NCBI GenBank assembly: GCA_035284745.1
Contig: JAYKIL010000014.1
Span: 1 to 64,000, forward strand
Direction of reading: 5' to 3'
DNA: 64,000 nucleotides
DNA from: JAYKJB01 sp035284745 [NCBI: Candidatus Sericytochromatia bacterium]
Lineage (GTDB): Bacteria > Cyanobacteriota > Sericytochromatia > S15B-MN24
Under the pieces are notes generated by a model that worked only from the letters and a program-made list of their open reading frames with translations, was not told where the DNA came from and made no database searches. Shown here in pieces: positions 8,516 through 16,972 of the stretch (positions within the stretch are counted from its first letter, which is position 1; each line of letters begins with the position of its first letter). The translations under genes and the position numbers were made by a program.

Positions 8516-9492
8516 TCCAGGCGTGGTGCCAACTCGCGCAATTCAGAGGCCTTTTCCTCAGGAAGGGTGTCATTGATAAAGGTGCCTGCACCCGATTCAC
8601 AGCCTGCCAAGTACTTCAATTTCTCGCGTGTCCGCAGAGGCGGATAAAACTCGACCCGAAAATGACTGCCCGGGCGCCTCACCCCGTCGGTGGGTGCCTG
8701 TTGCATCACCATCATGTAAGGGAGGGACATGGCCCACAAGGCATCGTACTTGCGCAACACCGCATGCAAAATCTCGGCAAAGCTCTCGTCATCTGACGGT
8801 GTAAAAACACTCAGGGAAGGCAAATGCCCTTTGGCGTAAATATGCACTTCATACGGATAGCGCGCGTAAAAGGGCACGAAGGCCACAAACCGTTCATTCT
8901 GAGCAACCACACGGCGTCCGTCCGCCACCTCAAAAGCCACCACATCGCAATGTAAACAACGCCCCGTCGCCTCGAAGTGCGCCGTTTCACTCGCGATGGA
9001 CCGCTCAATCCTCGGTGGAATGTAGGAGAACGCGTAAATTTGTCCGTGGGGATGATGCAACGTCACCCCTATGGCCGTTCCCTTATTCTCAAAAATGAAA
9101 ACGTAGTCCACGTCGGTCTCTTGGCCCAAATGTTCATAGCGATCCCGCCATACCCGCGTGAGGCGGATCAGATCCTGTTGCGATGCATCCGCCAGGGTGG
9201 CGTCGTGCCGTGGGCTGTAGAGCACCACCTCACAACGCCCCTTGGCAGGTCGAACAGGCATCAGGTCGCTCCCCTCGACAGCCGGGGGCGGCGGTACGGG
9301 ATGGAAACTCGGAAATTTATTGTCAAAAACGACAAATTCATAGGTTTCTTCAGGCACTTCCGTTGGGAACCCCCCAGGCTTCGTCGGGCACAACGGACAG
9401 TAATCGGGCGGCGGCAAAAAAGTGCGATCCTGACGGTGGGTGGCTGTCACCACCCACTCCCGCATCACCGGATTCCAACGCAGTTCAGACAC
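8512..9492 (-). CDS. galT: Galactose-1-phosphate uridylyltransferase
   Basis: 326 residues. It transfers UMP between UDP-glucose and galactose-1-phosphate. The catalytic histidine-triad-type motif is [11 protein letters not shown], and an N-terminal YCPLCP supplies the structural zinc ligands. The start is the GTG at 9492, which lies inside the last codons of galE (GTGTCTGA, 8-nt overlap) with AGGA about 8 nt upstream. An upstream ATG extension of 27 residues would read deep into galE and has no family resemblance. The stop overlaps galK by 4 nt. Confidence 0.95.
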   Translation of the reverse strand: MSELRWNPVMREWVVTATHRQDRTFLPPPDYCPLCPTKPGGFPTEVPEETYEFVVFDNKFPSFHPVPPPPAVEGSDLMPVRPAKGRCEVVLYSPRHDATLADASQQDLIRLTRVWRDRYEHLGQETDVDYVFIFENKGTAIGVTLHHPHGQIYAFSYIPPRIERSIASETAHFEATGRCLHCDVVAFEVADGRRVVAQNERFVAFVPFYARYPYEVHIYAKGHLPSLSVFTPSDDESFAEILHAVLRKYDALWAMSLPYMMVMQQAPTDGVRRPGSHFRVEFYPPLRTREKLKYLAGCESGAGTFINDTLPEEKASELRELAPRLE

Positions 9493-10486
9493 GCGATGTT
9501 TCCTGCTGTAACGGCGCATAGCCTTGGGGATGAGCCTCGTGCCAGGCCCAAGCGTCTGCAATGATGGTTTCAATGTCCGGCCGTTGCGGCACCCAGCCCA
9601 ACTCCTCCCGTATTCGCGCGCTGCTCGCTACTAAAACGGCGGGGTCGCCAGCCCGACGGGGTTGTACCCGGGCTGGAATGGGGTGCCCGGTGACCTTGCG
9701 AGCCGCCTCGATCACCTGTTTAACAGAGAAGCCCGTGCCATTCCCCAAGTTGTAGGTGACACTTCGTTGCTCAAGAACACCCAATGCCTGGATATGAGCC
9801 TCGGCCAAATCCACCACGTGAATATAATCCCGGACACACGTACCATCCGCCGTCGGGTAATCATCGCCGAAAATCCCGATATGCTCTCTGCGCCCCTGAG
9901 CCACTTGAAGAATTAAAGGAATTAAGTGCGTCTCGGGGTCATGATCCTCACCGACGCGCTCGGTGGCTCCGCAGGCATTAAAGTAGCGCAGCGCCGCGTA
10001 TCGCAGACCATAAGCGCGCTCGTACCACTTGAGGGCCTTTTCAAAAGCCAATTTGCTCTCGCCATAGGGGTTTGTGGGCTGATGGGGGAAATCTTCCTCG
10101 ATGGGCCAGCGTTCTGGCTCGCCGTAAACGGCTGCCGTCGAGGAAAAAACCAACTTCGTGACGCCCGCTGCGCGCATCGCATCCAACAAGACCAAGCCCC
10201 CCGCTACATTGTTGCCAAAGTAACGTGCAGGATGCTCAACGCTTTCGCCCACAAGGCTCAATGCCGCAAAGTGCATGACTGCGTCAATTCTGTATGCCGT
10301 AAAGACAGCGTCCAAAGCCGCACGATCGCTCATATCACCCTGGAAAAAAGGGACTTGAGCCGGCACCGATGCGCGATGCCCCTTATTCAAATTGTCGAAA
10401 ACAATCGGATAAAGGCCCGCAGCCAACAATCGCTCAACTGTCACAGAGCCAATGTAGCCGGCACCGCCTACGACTAAAACGTTCAC
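9485..10486 (-). CDS. galE: UDP-glucose 4-epimerase
   Basis: 333 residues of an extended short-chain dehydrogenase. The NAD-binding GGAGYIGS is at residue 7, the catalytic region is [10 protein letters not shown] and the active-site YxxxK is YGESK. It interconverts UDP-glucose and UDP-galactose. It starts with GTG, preceded by a strong AGAAGGAGAA Shine-Dalgarno. It follows a 48-residue ORF by 12 nt and overlaps galT. Confidence 0.96.
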   Translation of the reverse strand: MNVLVVGGAGYIGSVTVERLLAAGLYPIVFDNLNKGHRASVPAQVPFFQGDMSDRAALDAVFTAYRIDAVMHFAALSLVGESVEHPARYFGNNVAGGLVLLDAMRAAGVTKLVFSSTAAVYGEPERWPIEEDFPHQPTNPYGESKLAFEKALKWYERAYGLRYAALRYFNACGATERVGEDHDPETHLIPLILQVAQGRREHIGIFGDDYPTADGTCVRDYIHVVDLAEAHIQALGVLEQRSVTYNLGNGTGFSVKQVIEAARKVTGHPIPARVQPRRAGDPAVLVASSARIREELGWVPQRPDIETIIADAWAWHEAHPQGYAPLQQETSRV

Positions 10487-10498
10487 GCCGTTCTCCTT

Positions 10499-10645
10499 CT
10501 ACTGAACAGGCTTTTGTGGTGTCGGAACTTGGGGCAAATCCGCAAGCGACTCCTCCACGGCACCAAAAGAAAAGTAGATGACGCGGCGACCGTCGTCTGA
10601 TTTTGTCTCTTCACGTCGACTCATCACTTCATTCAACACCGTCAC
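10499..10645 (-). CDS. Small unknown protein inside the gal operon (48 aa)
   Basis: A 48-codon frame fills the gap between mutarotase and galE on the same strand. It begins with GTG at 10645, or better the GTG two codons later at 10639, which has AGGGAG ~8 nt upstream, and ends in TAG at 10499. The predicted protein contains MSRREETKSDDGRR, then VIYFSFGAVEE and a proline-ending tail. It is charged at the N-terminus with one short beta-like core and has no membrane segment. It lies 6-12 nt from each neighbour with its own ribosome-binding site, which argues that it is translated. No family was recognised. Confidence 0.5.
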   Translation of the reverse strand: MTVLNEVMSRREETKSDDGRRVIYFSFGAVEESLADLPQVPTPQKPVQ

Positions 10646-10651
10646 GTCTCC

Positions 10652-11644
10652 CTACTTCAGTTTCAATTCCAATTGCCAGGCTTTCCGGCCTGATGGGGGC
10701 AGCAGGGCGTGTTCACGATAATGACGCACCGCCAACGCCAGATCATCCTGCGCGCCGATACAAGGTTCAATCGCCACGTTGAAGTAAGGAGCGGCCCCCG
10801 CCACCCCGGACCAACCGCTGTAATTCAACCACAGACCCAAATGGGTGACTTCGGAAGGGTCAAAATGAAGGCGCAGTTCCGAGCCCACAAAAATATCCTG
10901 CAACGCAACATACCCCAATTTGGGCGCCGCGCCCCACAGTTTTACAGCCAAGCCCGTACCGGTGTCCGGGACGACCGAAAGGTCCCACTGACGACCTTCG
11001 GCGTCGTTAGCCAGCGGCCAGGGCACTTCGCGCCCCAGTCGACCGAAACGATCCTGGCTTGAACCATAAACGGTCATTTCGCGGGCAGGCACCACCAGTT
11101 TCATACCGGGGCTGACGTTAAAAACGGGATGACTGCTCCATATGAAAGGGAATGGGTAGTGCGAAAGATTGGTCACGGCATAAGTCATACGCAATGCCGA
11201 CTCTCCCTCGTACATCCAAATCGAGCGCTCAAAACGATAGGGAAAACGGACGCCGTGGGTATGGAGGCGCACCTCAATTTGGGCGCCGTCACAAAATGGT
11301 TCGGCTTTCCACGGCTGGGACCAAATTTCGCCGTGGTCAGGAACGGGCGTGCCTTCCCAAGGGCCCGAGGGGAATACCGTTTGCGCGACGCTTGGAAAAC
11401 ACTCGTCAAACCCGCCCAAGTCGTGAGCCGCTACGTACGACGCACCGTATTCCGGCGTTCGGGGCTCCAGGGCCGAATTTCGCCACATCCACTCTCTCAT
11501 TGTAGGCAGGTGGATCAAGCTGGCTATTTTTCCTCCGAGCGCGGGTACGACCGTGCAGCGCAGCAAGCCATTCTCGAGAAGCAAGGCATCAAAACCGCGC
11601 CAAGAAATTTTTTCCAAGCGGCAAGGGGCAACAGTGCGAGCCAC
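10652..11644 (-). CDS. galM: Aldose 1-epimerase (galactose mutarotase) family protein
   Basis: About 330 residues. The start is the GTG at 11644 with GGAGG 11 nt upstream; a TTG seven codons earlier has no Shine-Dalgarno. The sequence shows the galactose-mutarotase-like fold: VPALGGKIASL near the N-terminus, GGFDECFPS, the HGEIWSQPW segment with a conserved His, and SSHPVFNVSPG in the position of the second conserved His. As first gene of the galactose run it probably supplies alpha-galactose to galK. The family also contains glucose-6-phosphate epimerases and uncharacterised members, so exact substrate specificity is inferred from context. Confidence 0.8.
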   Translation of the reverse strand: MARTVAPCRLEKISWRGFDALLLENGLLRCTVVPALGGKIASLIHLPTMREWMWRNSALEPRTPEYGASYVAAHDLGGFDECFPSVAQTVFPSGPWEGTPVPDHGEIWSQPWKAEPFCDGAQIEVRLHTHGVRFPYRFERSIWMYEGESALRMTYAVTNLSHYPFPFIWSSHPVFNVSPGMKLVVPAREMTVYGSSQDRFGRLGREVPWPLANDAEGRQWDLSVVPDTGTGLAVKLWGAAPKLGYVALQDIFVGSELRLHFDPSEVTHLGLWLNYSGWSGVAGAAPYFNVAIEPCIGAQDDLALAVRHYREHALLPPSGRKAWQLELKLK

Positions 11645-11705
11645 GAAGCGGAGAACCTCCAGCAACCACGAGAAACAGAAACAGTGACGCGAATGACAGG
11701 ACGCG

Positions 11706-11741
11706 ATACCCTATTATACGTGCTTCAGCGCGGGAAGTGAG
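11706..11741 (-). promoter_or_regulatory. Promoter of the galactose operon
   Basis: A perfect TATAAT lies on the minus strand at 11718-11713, about 70 nt before the mutarotase start. The -35 region (CTCACT) is weak, which suggests an activator. The divergent acetyltransferase gene starts only ~20 nt away on the other strand. Confidence 0.55.
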
Positions 11742-12627
11742 GCCACCGGTGATCGACATCAATCTCAACTGCGTTCCGGGCCCCCCGGATGCGGGGGATG
11801 CCGAGGTGGTTCGCTTAGACGCCGAACATCTGCCAGCCATTCTTGAATTTTTAGGCGCGGCACCCCTCGAAAATGCCGCTTTACTGGAACGCCTGTTCAC
11901 GGACGGATTGCCGGGACCGTCCTACCAAGAGATGGTCGGGTGGCGAAACGAAGGAGGTTGGGGGGGAGTGCTTCATTTTGGGGGTGACATGGTGCTGTAC
12001 GCCCCAGACCTCAGGGCGGTGGCCCCGTTGGCTGAGTTCGCCCTCCGACGCACCCCTCTCGTGCCTCGAATATTCGGTCGCAGCGAAGCCGTTGCCCTCT
12101 TCTGGGCGATCTATTCGCGCCTGCGCAAGGCGGTAAAATTCGATCGGCAACAATTACTCTACACGGTCACCCCGCAGGACGTTCATGGAAACCCCGAAGG
12201 GGTCATCCAAGCGGCGACTCTCGGGCAACTTCACGAGGTCACGGCCTTGGCGGCGGCAATGAGCGTGGAGGAAATTCAAATTGATCCGCTCAAACTTCAT
12301 CGCACGGGTTACCTCCATCTGATGGAGCAGCGCATTCGTGAGGGCCGCTGTTGGGTCGTCAATGAAGGGGGGAAAATTCGCTTCCAACTGACACTCAGTG
12401 CCATTGTGGCTCAAGGGGGGCAAGTCACCGGGGTGTACACCCCCCCTGACGATCGCGGCAAGGGGTATGCCCGACGCGGGATGCAGGACTTTCTGCGCAT
12501 GGCCCTCGCGACCGTACCCGCACTCTCACTGTTCGTGAACGACTTTAATTCGCCGGCGCTGAGGTTATACGAGAGTCTGGGGTTCAAGCCCAACGGTCTT
12601 TTTCGGGTCATTTACCTTGAAGACTGA
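11737..12627 (+). CDS. GNAT-family N-acetyltransferase
   Basis: 296 residues. The C-terminal ~110 residues carry the GNAT acetyl-CoA signature (PPDDRGKGYARRGM) and the family's closing NSPALRLYESLGF motif. The N-terminal half is a divergent GNAT-like domain resembling the DUF4081 type seen in two-domain acetyltransferases. The substrate is unknown. The GTG at 11737 is one candidate start and the GTG at 11749 is equally possible; neither has a strong Shine-Dalgarno. It is divergent from the gal operon. Confidence 0.8.
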   Translation: MRPPVIDINLNCVPGPPDAGDAEVVRLDAEHLPAILEFLGAAPLENAALLERLFTDGLPGPSYQEMVGWRNEGGWGGVLHFGGDMVLYAPDLRAVAPLAEFALRRTPLVPRIFGRSEAVALFWAIYSRLRKAVKFDRQQLLYTVTPQDVHGNPEGVIQAATLGQLHEVTALAAAMSVEEIQIDPLKLHRTGYLHLMEQRIREGRCWVVNEGGKIRFQLTLSAIVAQGGQVTGVYTPPDDRGKGYARRGMQDFLRMALATVPALSLFVNDFNSPALRLYESLGFKPNGLFRVIYLED

Positions 12628-12693
12628 TCCGCCATATCACCAGAACCACTCGGCACGACCGTCCCAGCGTGCTCTCGAGAGAGGGGTACGCTG

Positions 12694-13179
12694 ATGGCCT
12701 TGTATTTGGACGTGGAAGCCACTTACCAAGGTGAATTGACGGTCATTGGTCTTCACCACGCAAGTATGGGAACCGTCCAGTTGGTGGCTCCGAATTTGTC
12801 GATGGCCGCTTTAGAAGCGGTTCTGCCCCCCGCCATCTGCGTCTATACCTTTAATGGTGATCGCTTCGATTTGCGTCTCATCCGGGAACAACTGGGGGTC
12901 GACCTGGCCGAACGGTACCGCTCCGTAGACCTCGTGCACACCTGTCAACGCTTGCGACTGTACGGGGGATTGAAAGCTGTTGAACAACGCTTGGGTATTG
13001 CCCGGCAAGATACAGAGGCCAGCGGAAAAGAGGCGGTGGCGCTGTGGTACCTTTGGCAACGAGATCGCAACCAACAAGCCCTGGACCGACTACTGGCCTA
13101 TAATCGAGAAGACGTAGAAAATCTCATCGAACTGCGGACGCGCCTGGAACAGCGACTGCCGCGGGGTCAGCGCCTGTAA
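12694..13179 (+). CDS. RNase H-fold 3'-5' exonuclease-like protein (YprB type)
   Basis: 161 residues with the three DEDD-type exonuclease blocks in order: YLDVEAT near the start (D-x-E), YTFNGDRFDLRLI in the middle, and LLAYNREDVENL near the end. It matches the compact ribonuclease-H-like domain of YprB-type proteins without their TPR extension. The predicted activity is a metal-dependent exonuclease on single-stranded DNA or RNA. GAGAGGGG lies ~8 nt before the ATG. It follows the GNAT gene by 66 nt. Confidence 0.75.
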   Translation: MALYLDVEATYQGELTVIGLHHASMGTVQLVAPNLSMAALEAVLPPAICVYTFNGDRFDLRLIREQLGVDLAERYRSVDLVHTCQRLRLYGGLKAVEQRLGIARQDTEASGKEAVALWYLWQRDRNQQALDRLLAYNREDVENLIELRTRLEQRLPRGQRL

Positions 13180-13212
13180 TCCCTGCTAGAAATGATCTCC
13201 GGAGAATCCCCT

Positions 13213-13458
13213 GTGTCTGAAACGTCTCCCCGTCCGGCCCCCGCCCCCCACCGCGCGCGGGCCATGCCACGCCAAGCGGTCGCCGCCATTGCGTGGTCCG
13301 GGCATTTTTGCGGTGTGATGATGTGTTTTCTGGTGTACTTTGCTGTGCGACATCATTTCTGGACAGGCTGGGCCTGGCTCAATGGAGCAGTCGCCCTGTT
13401 TTTATTCGCGGGCTCTGCCTGGATGCAGTGGAAACTGGCATCGCCAGACAAGGCCTGA
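13213..13458 (+). CDS. Small two-TM membrane protein, unknown
   Basis: 81 residues from the GTG at 13213, which has GGAG 8 nt upstream; an ATG 21 nt earlier lacks one. A proline/arginine-rich N-terminal tail precedes two hydrophobic segments (FCGVMMCFLVYFAV and LNGAVALFLFAGSAWM). No family was recognised. It is the last backbone gene before the integrated element. Confidence 0.5.
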   Translation: MSETSPRPAPAPHRARAMPRQAVAAIAWSGHFCGVMMCFLVYFAVRHHFWTGWAWLNGAVALFLFAGSAWMQWKLASPDKA

Positions 13459-13474
13459 ACCGTCGAACGAGGTC

Positions 13475-13490
13475 GGCGTCACGTGACGCC
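13475..13490. repeat. 16-bp perfect palindrome GGCGTCACGTGACGCC
   Basis: The two 8-bp halves are exact inverted copies with no spacer. It lies 17 bp after the small membrane gene and ~95 bp before the tRNA-Sec remnant. There is no T-tract, so a protein-binding site is more likely than a terminator. Confidence 0.5.
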
Positions 13491-13583
13491 ATCCGGTGGC
13501 CGGTGTCGCTTGAACGTCAACTCGGACGGGCCCGAAGGCTTGTGCAGGGCCACATCCTTTGAGTTGTGGTATCTTTGAGCGCG

Positions 13584-13632
13584 TTGGGAGGCGAAGGGGT
13601 CCTGGTGGGCCCACTGGTCTTCAAAACCAGGT
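13584..13632 (+). repeat. Left 49-bp attachment-site repeat (attL)
   Basis: Identical over 49 bp to 24209-24257. It comprises the first half of the selenocysteine tRNA gene, from 3 bp before the acceptor stem to the end of the anticodon stem. After one mismatch the next 8 bp (GGGTACGT) are again identical. Confidence 0.92.
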
Positions 13633-13679
13633 AGGGTACGTCACACGTGCCCAGGTAGAGCTACCGCGATTTCGCTCCC
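13587..13679 (+). pseudogene. tRNA-Sec remnant at left junction
   Basis: The acceptor 5' strand, D-arm and anticodon arm (CTGGT-CTTCAAA-ACCAG) are intact, and a long variable arm can still form (GGGTACGT...ACGTGCCC). The T-arm is lost: GGTAGAGCTACC replaces the expected TTCGA-loop arm. The 3' acceptor strand (CGCTCCC) no longer pairs properly. It is presumably non-functional. Confidence 0.7.
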
Positions 13680-13806
13680 TGACTGGTTTTAGAAGCGCCC
13701 GCGACGTTCTTTTTCGATGAGAAAAAGTGAGACCAGTTGGGACGCTGATGACGCTAACGACGTATTCGGTCGAGGACCGAGTAACAATCCCATTTTACGT
13801 TATTTA

Positions 13807-13840
13807 GGGCCCACTGGCACCAAGCCAGTAGGCCCTTTTT
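13807..13840 (+). terminator. Rho-independent terminator at element left end
   Basis: GGGCCCACTGGC / GCCAGTAGGCCC forms a 12-bp stem with one mismatch and a short loop, followed by TTTTTG. It would insulate the element from host transcription crossing the junction. The rest of 13641-14097 holds no convincing gene. Confidence 0.75.
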
Positions 13841-13978
13841 GCTGTGAGAGAGCGAATCCCAGCCTGGTAGGTTGCTGGGATGAAATATTTTTCCTACGCA
13901 GTCCTGAGAAAAGCCTTGAGCTTCGCACATTCCCCGTTCCCTAAGACACCGCCAGTAAGCTTTGACACGTTTGTTCGA

Positions 13979-14007
13979 TTGAACCATCGGTTGCTTCTGA
14001 CTAAGAT
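13979..14007 (+). promoter_or_regulatory. Candidate promoter of the restriction endonuclease gene
   Basis: TTGAAC, a 17-nt spacer, then TAAGAT, about 90 nt before the gene. The -35 lies in TTCGATTGAA; a nearly identical TCGATTGAA holds the -35 of the methyltransferase promoter. Confidence 0.5.
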
Positions 14008-14097
14008 GCAAAGTGGAGCTGCATACACGCTGAACCCAGCGCATGACCTGCTACCGCCTTCAACTCTTACTCTTGCCGTCAAATTGAAGGAGCAAAC

Positions 14098-15099
14098 GTG
14101 CCAGCAAACATGCATAAGTCCGATTGGTCAGAAGACAGCCGCGCATCTGTAAAAATGTACAACGAGTGGTATCTGGCGTTTGCGCCCGCGACCTATACGG
14201 AAGCCCGAAAGTCAGTTACGCAAGAAGTCAAGGACGCACTCGTTCACACGGACTACTTCAGAAACGTGAGTCCTGAACTCCTCCGCGAACGTCCAGAGGT
14301 GATTAATATTCTGCGTATGGCAACCTCCCCGCCGATTGCCCGTGACCGCCTAGTGGGCCTTAGCGGGGTAAGCAAAAGCCTTGTGGAGTATATGGAAGAA
14401 GGGAAGGTGCCCAAGAAGGTCCGCGGCAGTACGGTTGAGGCCGAATTGGCGAAAATCTCGACCCTTATCGCGCGTCTTGCTGACCCCTTCATTTTCCCTT
14501 GGCTTAAGACACGAGAAGCGCCCAACGCGAAACAAATCGAAGATGCGGCAACCATAATCACCGAGCGGTATTGTGGGGCGAAAGCTGACCCCATCATCCG
14601 CAATGAGCAGGAGCGCCGCCAACTCAGCGTCCTGCATCAATGGCTTAACTCGAAGGGCTACCGCCCAGCGCCAGGTGGGAAACTTGAAGATTTTACCCCA
14701 GGCACCTATGGACGACTTTGGCTCCCAACGAAAGAGGTAAAGGTTCTAGAGAACGGCGATTCGGTAACACTGGCCGACCAAGCTGAAGATGCTCCTGAGC
14801 CTGAAATCGTAAATGTTCCAATTGATACGGCAATAATGCCCCTGGCTGCGCCCCCCGATGAACTGCCCCTTTTGATTGAGGCAAAATCAGCAGGAGACTT
14901 TGCGAACACAAATAAGCGATGGAAGGAAGAGGCGACTAAAGCAATAAAGATGCGCGCGACCTATGGCGAAGATAAAATCAGATACGTTTTATTGCTATGC
15001 GGATATTTCGGCCCGAAATACTTGACAAACGAAAGGGATGAGGGAATCGACTGGGTTTGGGAGCATCGCGTTTCAGACCTGGAAAGCCTAGGGATTTAG
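14098..15099 (+). CDS. XamI-family type II restriction endonuclease
   Basis: 333 residues. The start is the GTG at 14098 with GAAGGAG 6 nt upstream. The N-terminal half resembles the XamI family (YNEWYLAFAPATYTEAR, then ERPEVINILRMATSPPIARD). A PD-(D/E)XK-like core is seen near residue 260 as LPLLIEAKSAGDF, with E-x-K as the likely catalytic pair. XamI-type enzymes cut GTCGAC; whether this one has the same specificity is inference. It is followed by a terminator and then by the cognate methyltransferase with its own promoter, a normal arrangement for a type II system. Family recognition is from memory of conserved blocks. Confidence 0.8.
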   Translation: MPANMHKSDWSEDSRASVKMYNEWYLAFAPATYTEARKSVTQEVKDALVHTDYFRNVSPELLRERPEVINILRMATSPPIARDRLVGLSGVSKSLVEYMEEGKVPKKVRGSTVEAELAKISTLIARLADPFIFPWLKTREAPNAKQIEDAATIITERYCGAKADPIIRNEQERRQLSVLHQWLNSKGYRPAPGGKLEDFTPGTYGRLWLPTKEVKVLENGDSVTLADQAEDAPEPEIVNVPIDTAIMPLAAPPDELPLLIEAKSAGDFANTNKRWKEEATKAIKMRATYGEDKIRYVLLLCGYFGPKYLTNERDEGIDWVWEHRVSDLESLGI

Positions 15100-15114
15100 T
15101 AACCTACTTGGTCA

Positions 15115-15153
15115 AGAGGCAGTCGGCGTTATGTTGCGCTGTCTGCCTCTTTT
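15115..15153 (+). terminator. Terminator between restriction and modification genes
   Basis: AGAGGCAG and CTGCCTCT form an 8-bp stem around a ~19-nt partly pairable loop, followed by TTTATTTG, 15 nt after the endonuclease stop. Confidence 0.75.
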
Positions 15154-15217
15154 ATTTGCTCGAGTGTTGCGCCTACCAAAAGAGCGCGAAATCACGTCAT
15201 TTACATTAGTTTATCGA

Positions 15218-15246
15218 TTGAATGTTCGAGTCGTTCACGGTAGACT
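15218..15246 (+). promoter_or_regulatory. Candidate promoter of the methyltransferase gene
   Basis: TTGAAT, a 17-nt spacer and TAGACT. This gives a leader of ~118 nt before the methyltransferase ATG. Separate promoters would let modification precede restriction. Confidence 0.5.
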
Positions 15247-15370
15247 GAAAAACAGAACGGAATCCTGGCAACTCGGCGAGGCTAACGCTCGCGGGTGCCA
15301 CCAAGCACAGTCAAGCACAGCGGGAGTTGTATGCTCCGCCCTGCTTAACACCCCAGAAGAAGGGACGACC

Positions 15371-16972
15371 ATGATTTCCCTCGACATCGAGCAACAGCGC
15401 CTCGAGATTCAATCGAGGCTTGACGGTCAAAAGACAGCCCTTGAGCGCAATAAGATGGGGCAGTTCGCTACTCCGACGACGCTTGCGCGCGATGTTTTAA
15501 CATACGCCAAGGCCAACCTCAGCCCTGGTGAGAGGGTTCGGTTTCTCGACCCCGCGATTGGAACAGGGTCCTTCTACTCAGCCCTTGAATCTGTCTTCAC
15601 GCGGGAACCTATTGAGGTTGCAACAGGGTACGAAATCGACCCTCATTATGGGCTGCAGTCAAGGGAGCTTTGGGCCTCTTCGCCCCTTAGGATTCACCTG
15701 GAGGACTTTACAAAGGCAACTCCGCCCGAGCGGGGCGAGCGGTACAACCTCCTCATCTGCAACCCGCCGTATGTTCGCCATCATCACCTTGCCAAAGACG
15801 AGAAGGTCCGACTTGCTGAGCGAGCGTCAGCAGCAAGCGGCGTGAGCGTCAGTGGGCTGGCTGGGCTCTACTGCCACTTCCTGCTGCTGTCGCACCAGTG
15901 GATGGCAGACGACGGCCTGGCTGGATGGCTCATCCCCAGTGAGTTCATGGATGTAAACTATGGTCGCCAGATAAAGGCCTACCTGCGCGACCAGGTAACA
16001 CTCCTTCGTATCCATCGCTTCGACCCTAGCGACCTCCAGTTTGACGATGCCCTGGTTTCGTCGGCGGTCGTTTGGTTCAAGAAGGCCAAGCCGCGCGTTG
16101 ACCACGAGGTCGAGTTTACGTATGGGGGGAGCCTGAACGCACCAAAGACCCTCAAGAAGGTGCCAATTTCGAAGCTCAAGGAATCCGCAAAGTGGACTCG
16201 GATTCCCCTAGACGAGCGCGAGGAGGCTGAAGGTGAGGCGGGCGGCCTGCGCCTCCGTGACCTATTCAAGATTTCCCGAGGTATCGCCACAGGGGGGAAT
16301 GACTTCTTCATACTTGATGCTCACCGAGTAAAGGAACTTGAGCTTCCCGACGAGTGCCTTAAGCCGATTCTCCCCAGCCCCCGCTACCTAAAGATGGATA
16401 TCGTCGATGCAGACGAGAAAGGGGTTCCTCTTGTTGACGAGGCTGGATACCTGGTATCCAGCAGTCTGCCCGAGTCACAACTGCGAGAAGCGCACCCCTC
16501 GCTCTGGACGTATTTCCAAAGCGGAATTGAGAGTGTCAGCGGAGGCTACCTATGCCGCAGTCGCTCGCCTTGGTACTCCCAGGAAGTGCGGCAACCCGCA
16601 CCTATTTTGTGCACCTACATGGGGCGCAGCAACTCTGCAGCCAGGGGTGACAAGCCGTTCCGATTCATCTTGAATCGGTCGAAGGCTATCGCAACGAACG
16701 TGTACTTGATGCTGTATCCCAAGCCCGCTTTAGCGCGGGCGATGGAGGCGGACCCTCGGCTGATAGTCGAAATCTGGGAGGCGCTTTCAGCCGTTGACCC
16801 ATCCATCTTTCTAGGCGAAGGGCGGGTTTACGGGGGCGGGCTCCACAAGATGGAGCCAAAGGAGCTGGCCAACACGAAAGTCGCCGCGCTTGGCAATGCA
16901 AATCCTTTGCTTCCCATAAAGCTGGAGCGACTCTGCGGCACGGGTGCCCCGCTACCACTGTTCCAGGCATAG
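15371..16972 (+). CDS. N6-adenine DNA methyltransferase (Eco57I/TaqI-like)
   Basis: 533 residues from the ATG at 15371, with AAGGG ~7 nt upstream. An 80-residue upstream extension of the frame has no Shine-Dalgarno and would start inside the terminator. The N-terminal KMGQFATPTTLARDV and motif I DPAIGTGSFYSAL (SAM binding) are followed by motif IV ICNPPYVRHHHLAK, the catalytic NPPY of gamma-class adenine methyltransferases. The C-terminal half is the target-recognition region. It should protect the sites cut by the XamI-like enzyme directly upstream. No separate specificity subunit is present, consistent with a simple type II pair. Confidence 0.88.
   Translation: MISLDIEQQRLEIQSRLDGQKTALERNKMGQFATPTTLARDVLTYAKANLSPGERVRFLDPAIGTGSFYSALESVFTREPIEVATGYEIDPHYGLQSRELWASSPLRIHLEDFTKATPPERGERYNLLICNPPYVRHHHLAKDEKVRLAERASAASGVSVSGLAGLYCHFLLLSHQWMADDGLAGWLIPSEFMDVNYGRQIKAYLRDQVTLLRIHRFDPSDLQFDDALVSSAVVWFKKAKPRVDHEVEFTYGGSLNAPKTLKKVPISKLKESAKWTRIPLDEREEAEGEAGGLRLRDLFKISRGIATGGNDFFILDAHRVKELELPDECLKPILPSPRYLKMDIVDADEKGVPLVDEAGYLVSSSLPESQLREAHPSLWTYFQSGIESVSGGYLCRSRSPWYSQEVRQPAPILCTYMGRSNSAARGDKPFRFILNRSKAIATNVYLMLYPKPALARAMEADPRLIVEIWEALSAVDPSIFLGEGRVYGGGLHKMEPKELANTKVAALGNANPLLPIKLERLCGTGAPLPLFQA

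Noticed and set aside
13807-13840. GGGCCCACTGG here matches the tRNA-Sec D/anticodon region and could be a third attachment-site copy.
   Set aside because: Only 11 bp match, and the segment is better explained as the stem of a terminator with a T-tract.
13717-14152. Short open frames of 75-96 codons near the left end of the element.
   Set aside because: They run through the terminator and promoter signals, lack ribosome-binding sites and have no coherent composition.
15131-15370. An 80-residue N-terminal extension of the methyltransferase frame.
   Set aside because: It begins inside the preceding terminator and contains the candidate promoter; the ATG at 15371 has a Shine-Dalgarno and starts the conserved region.
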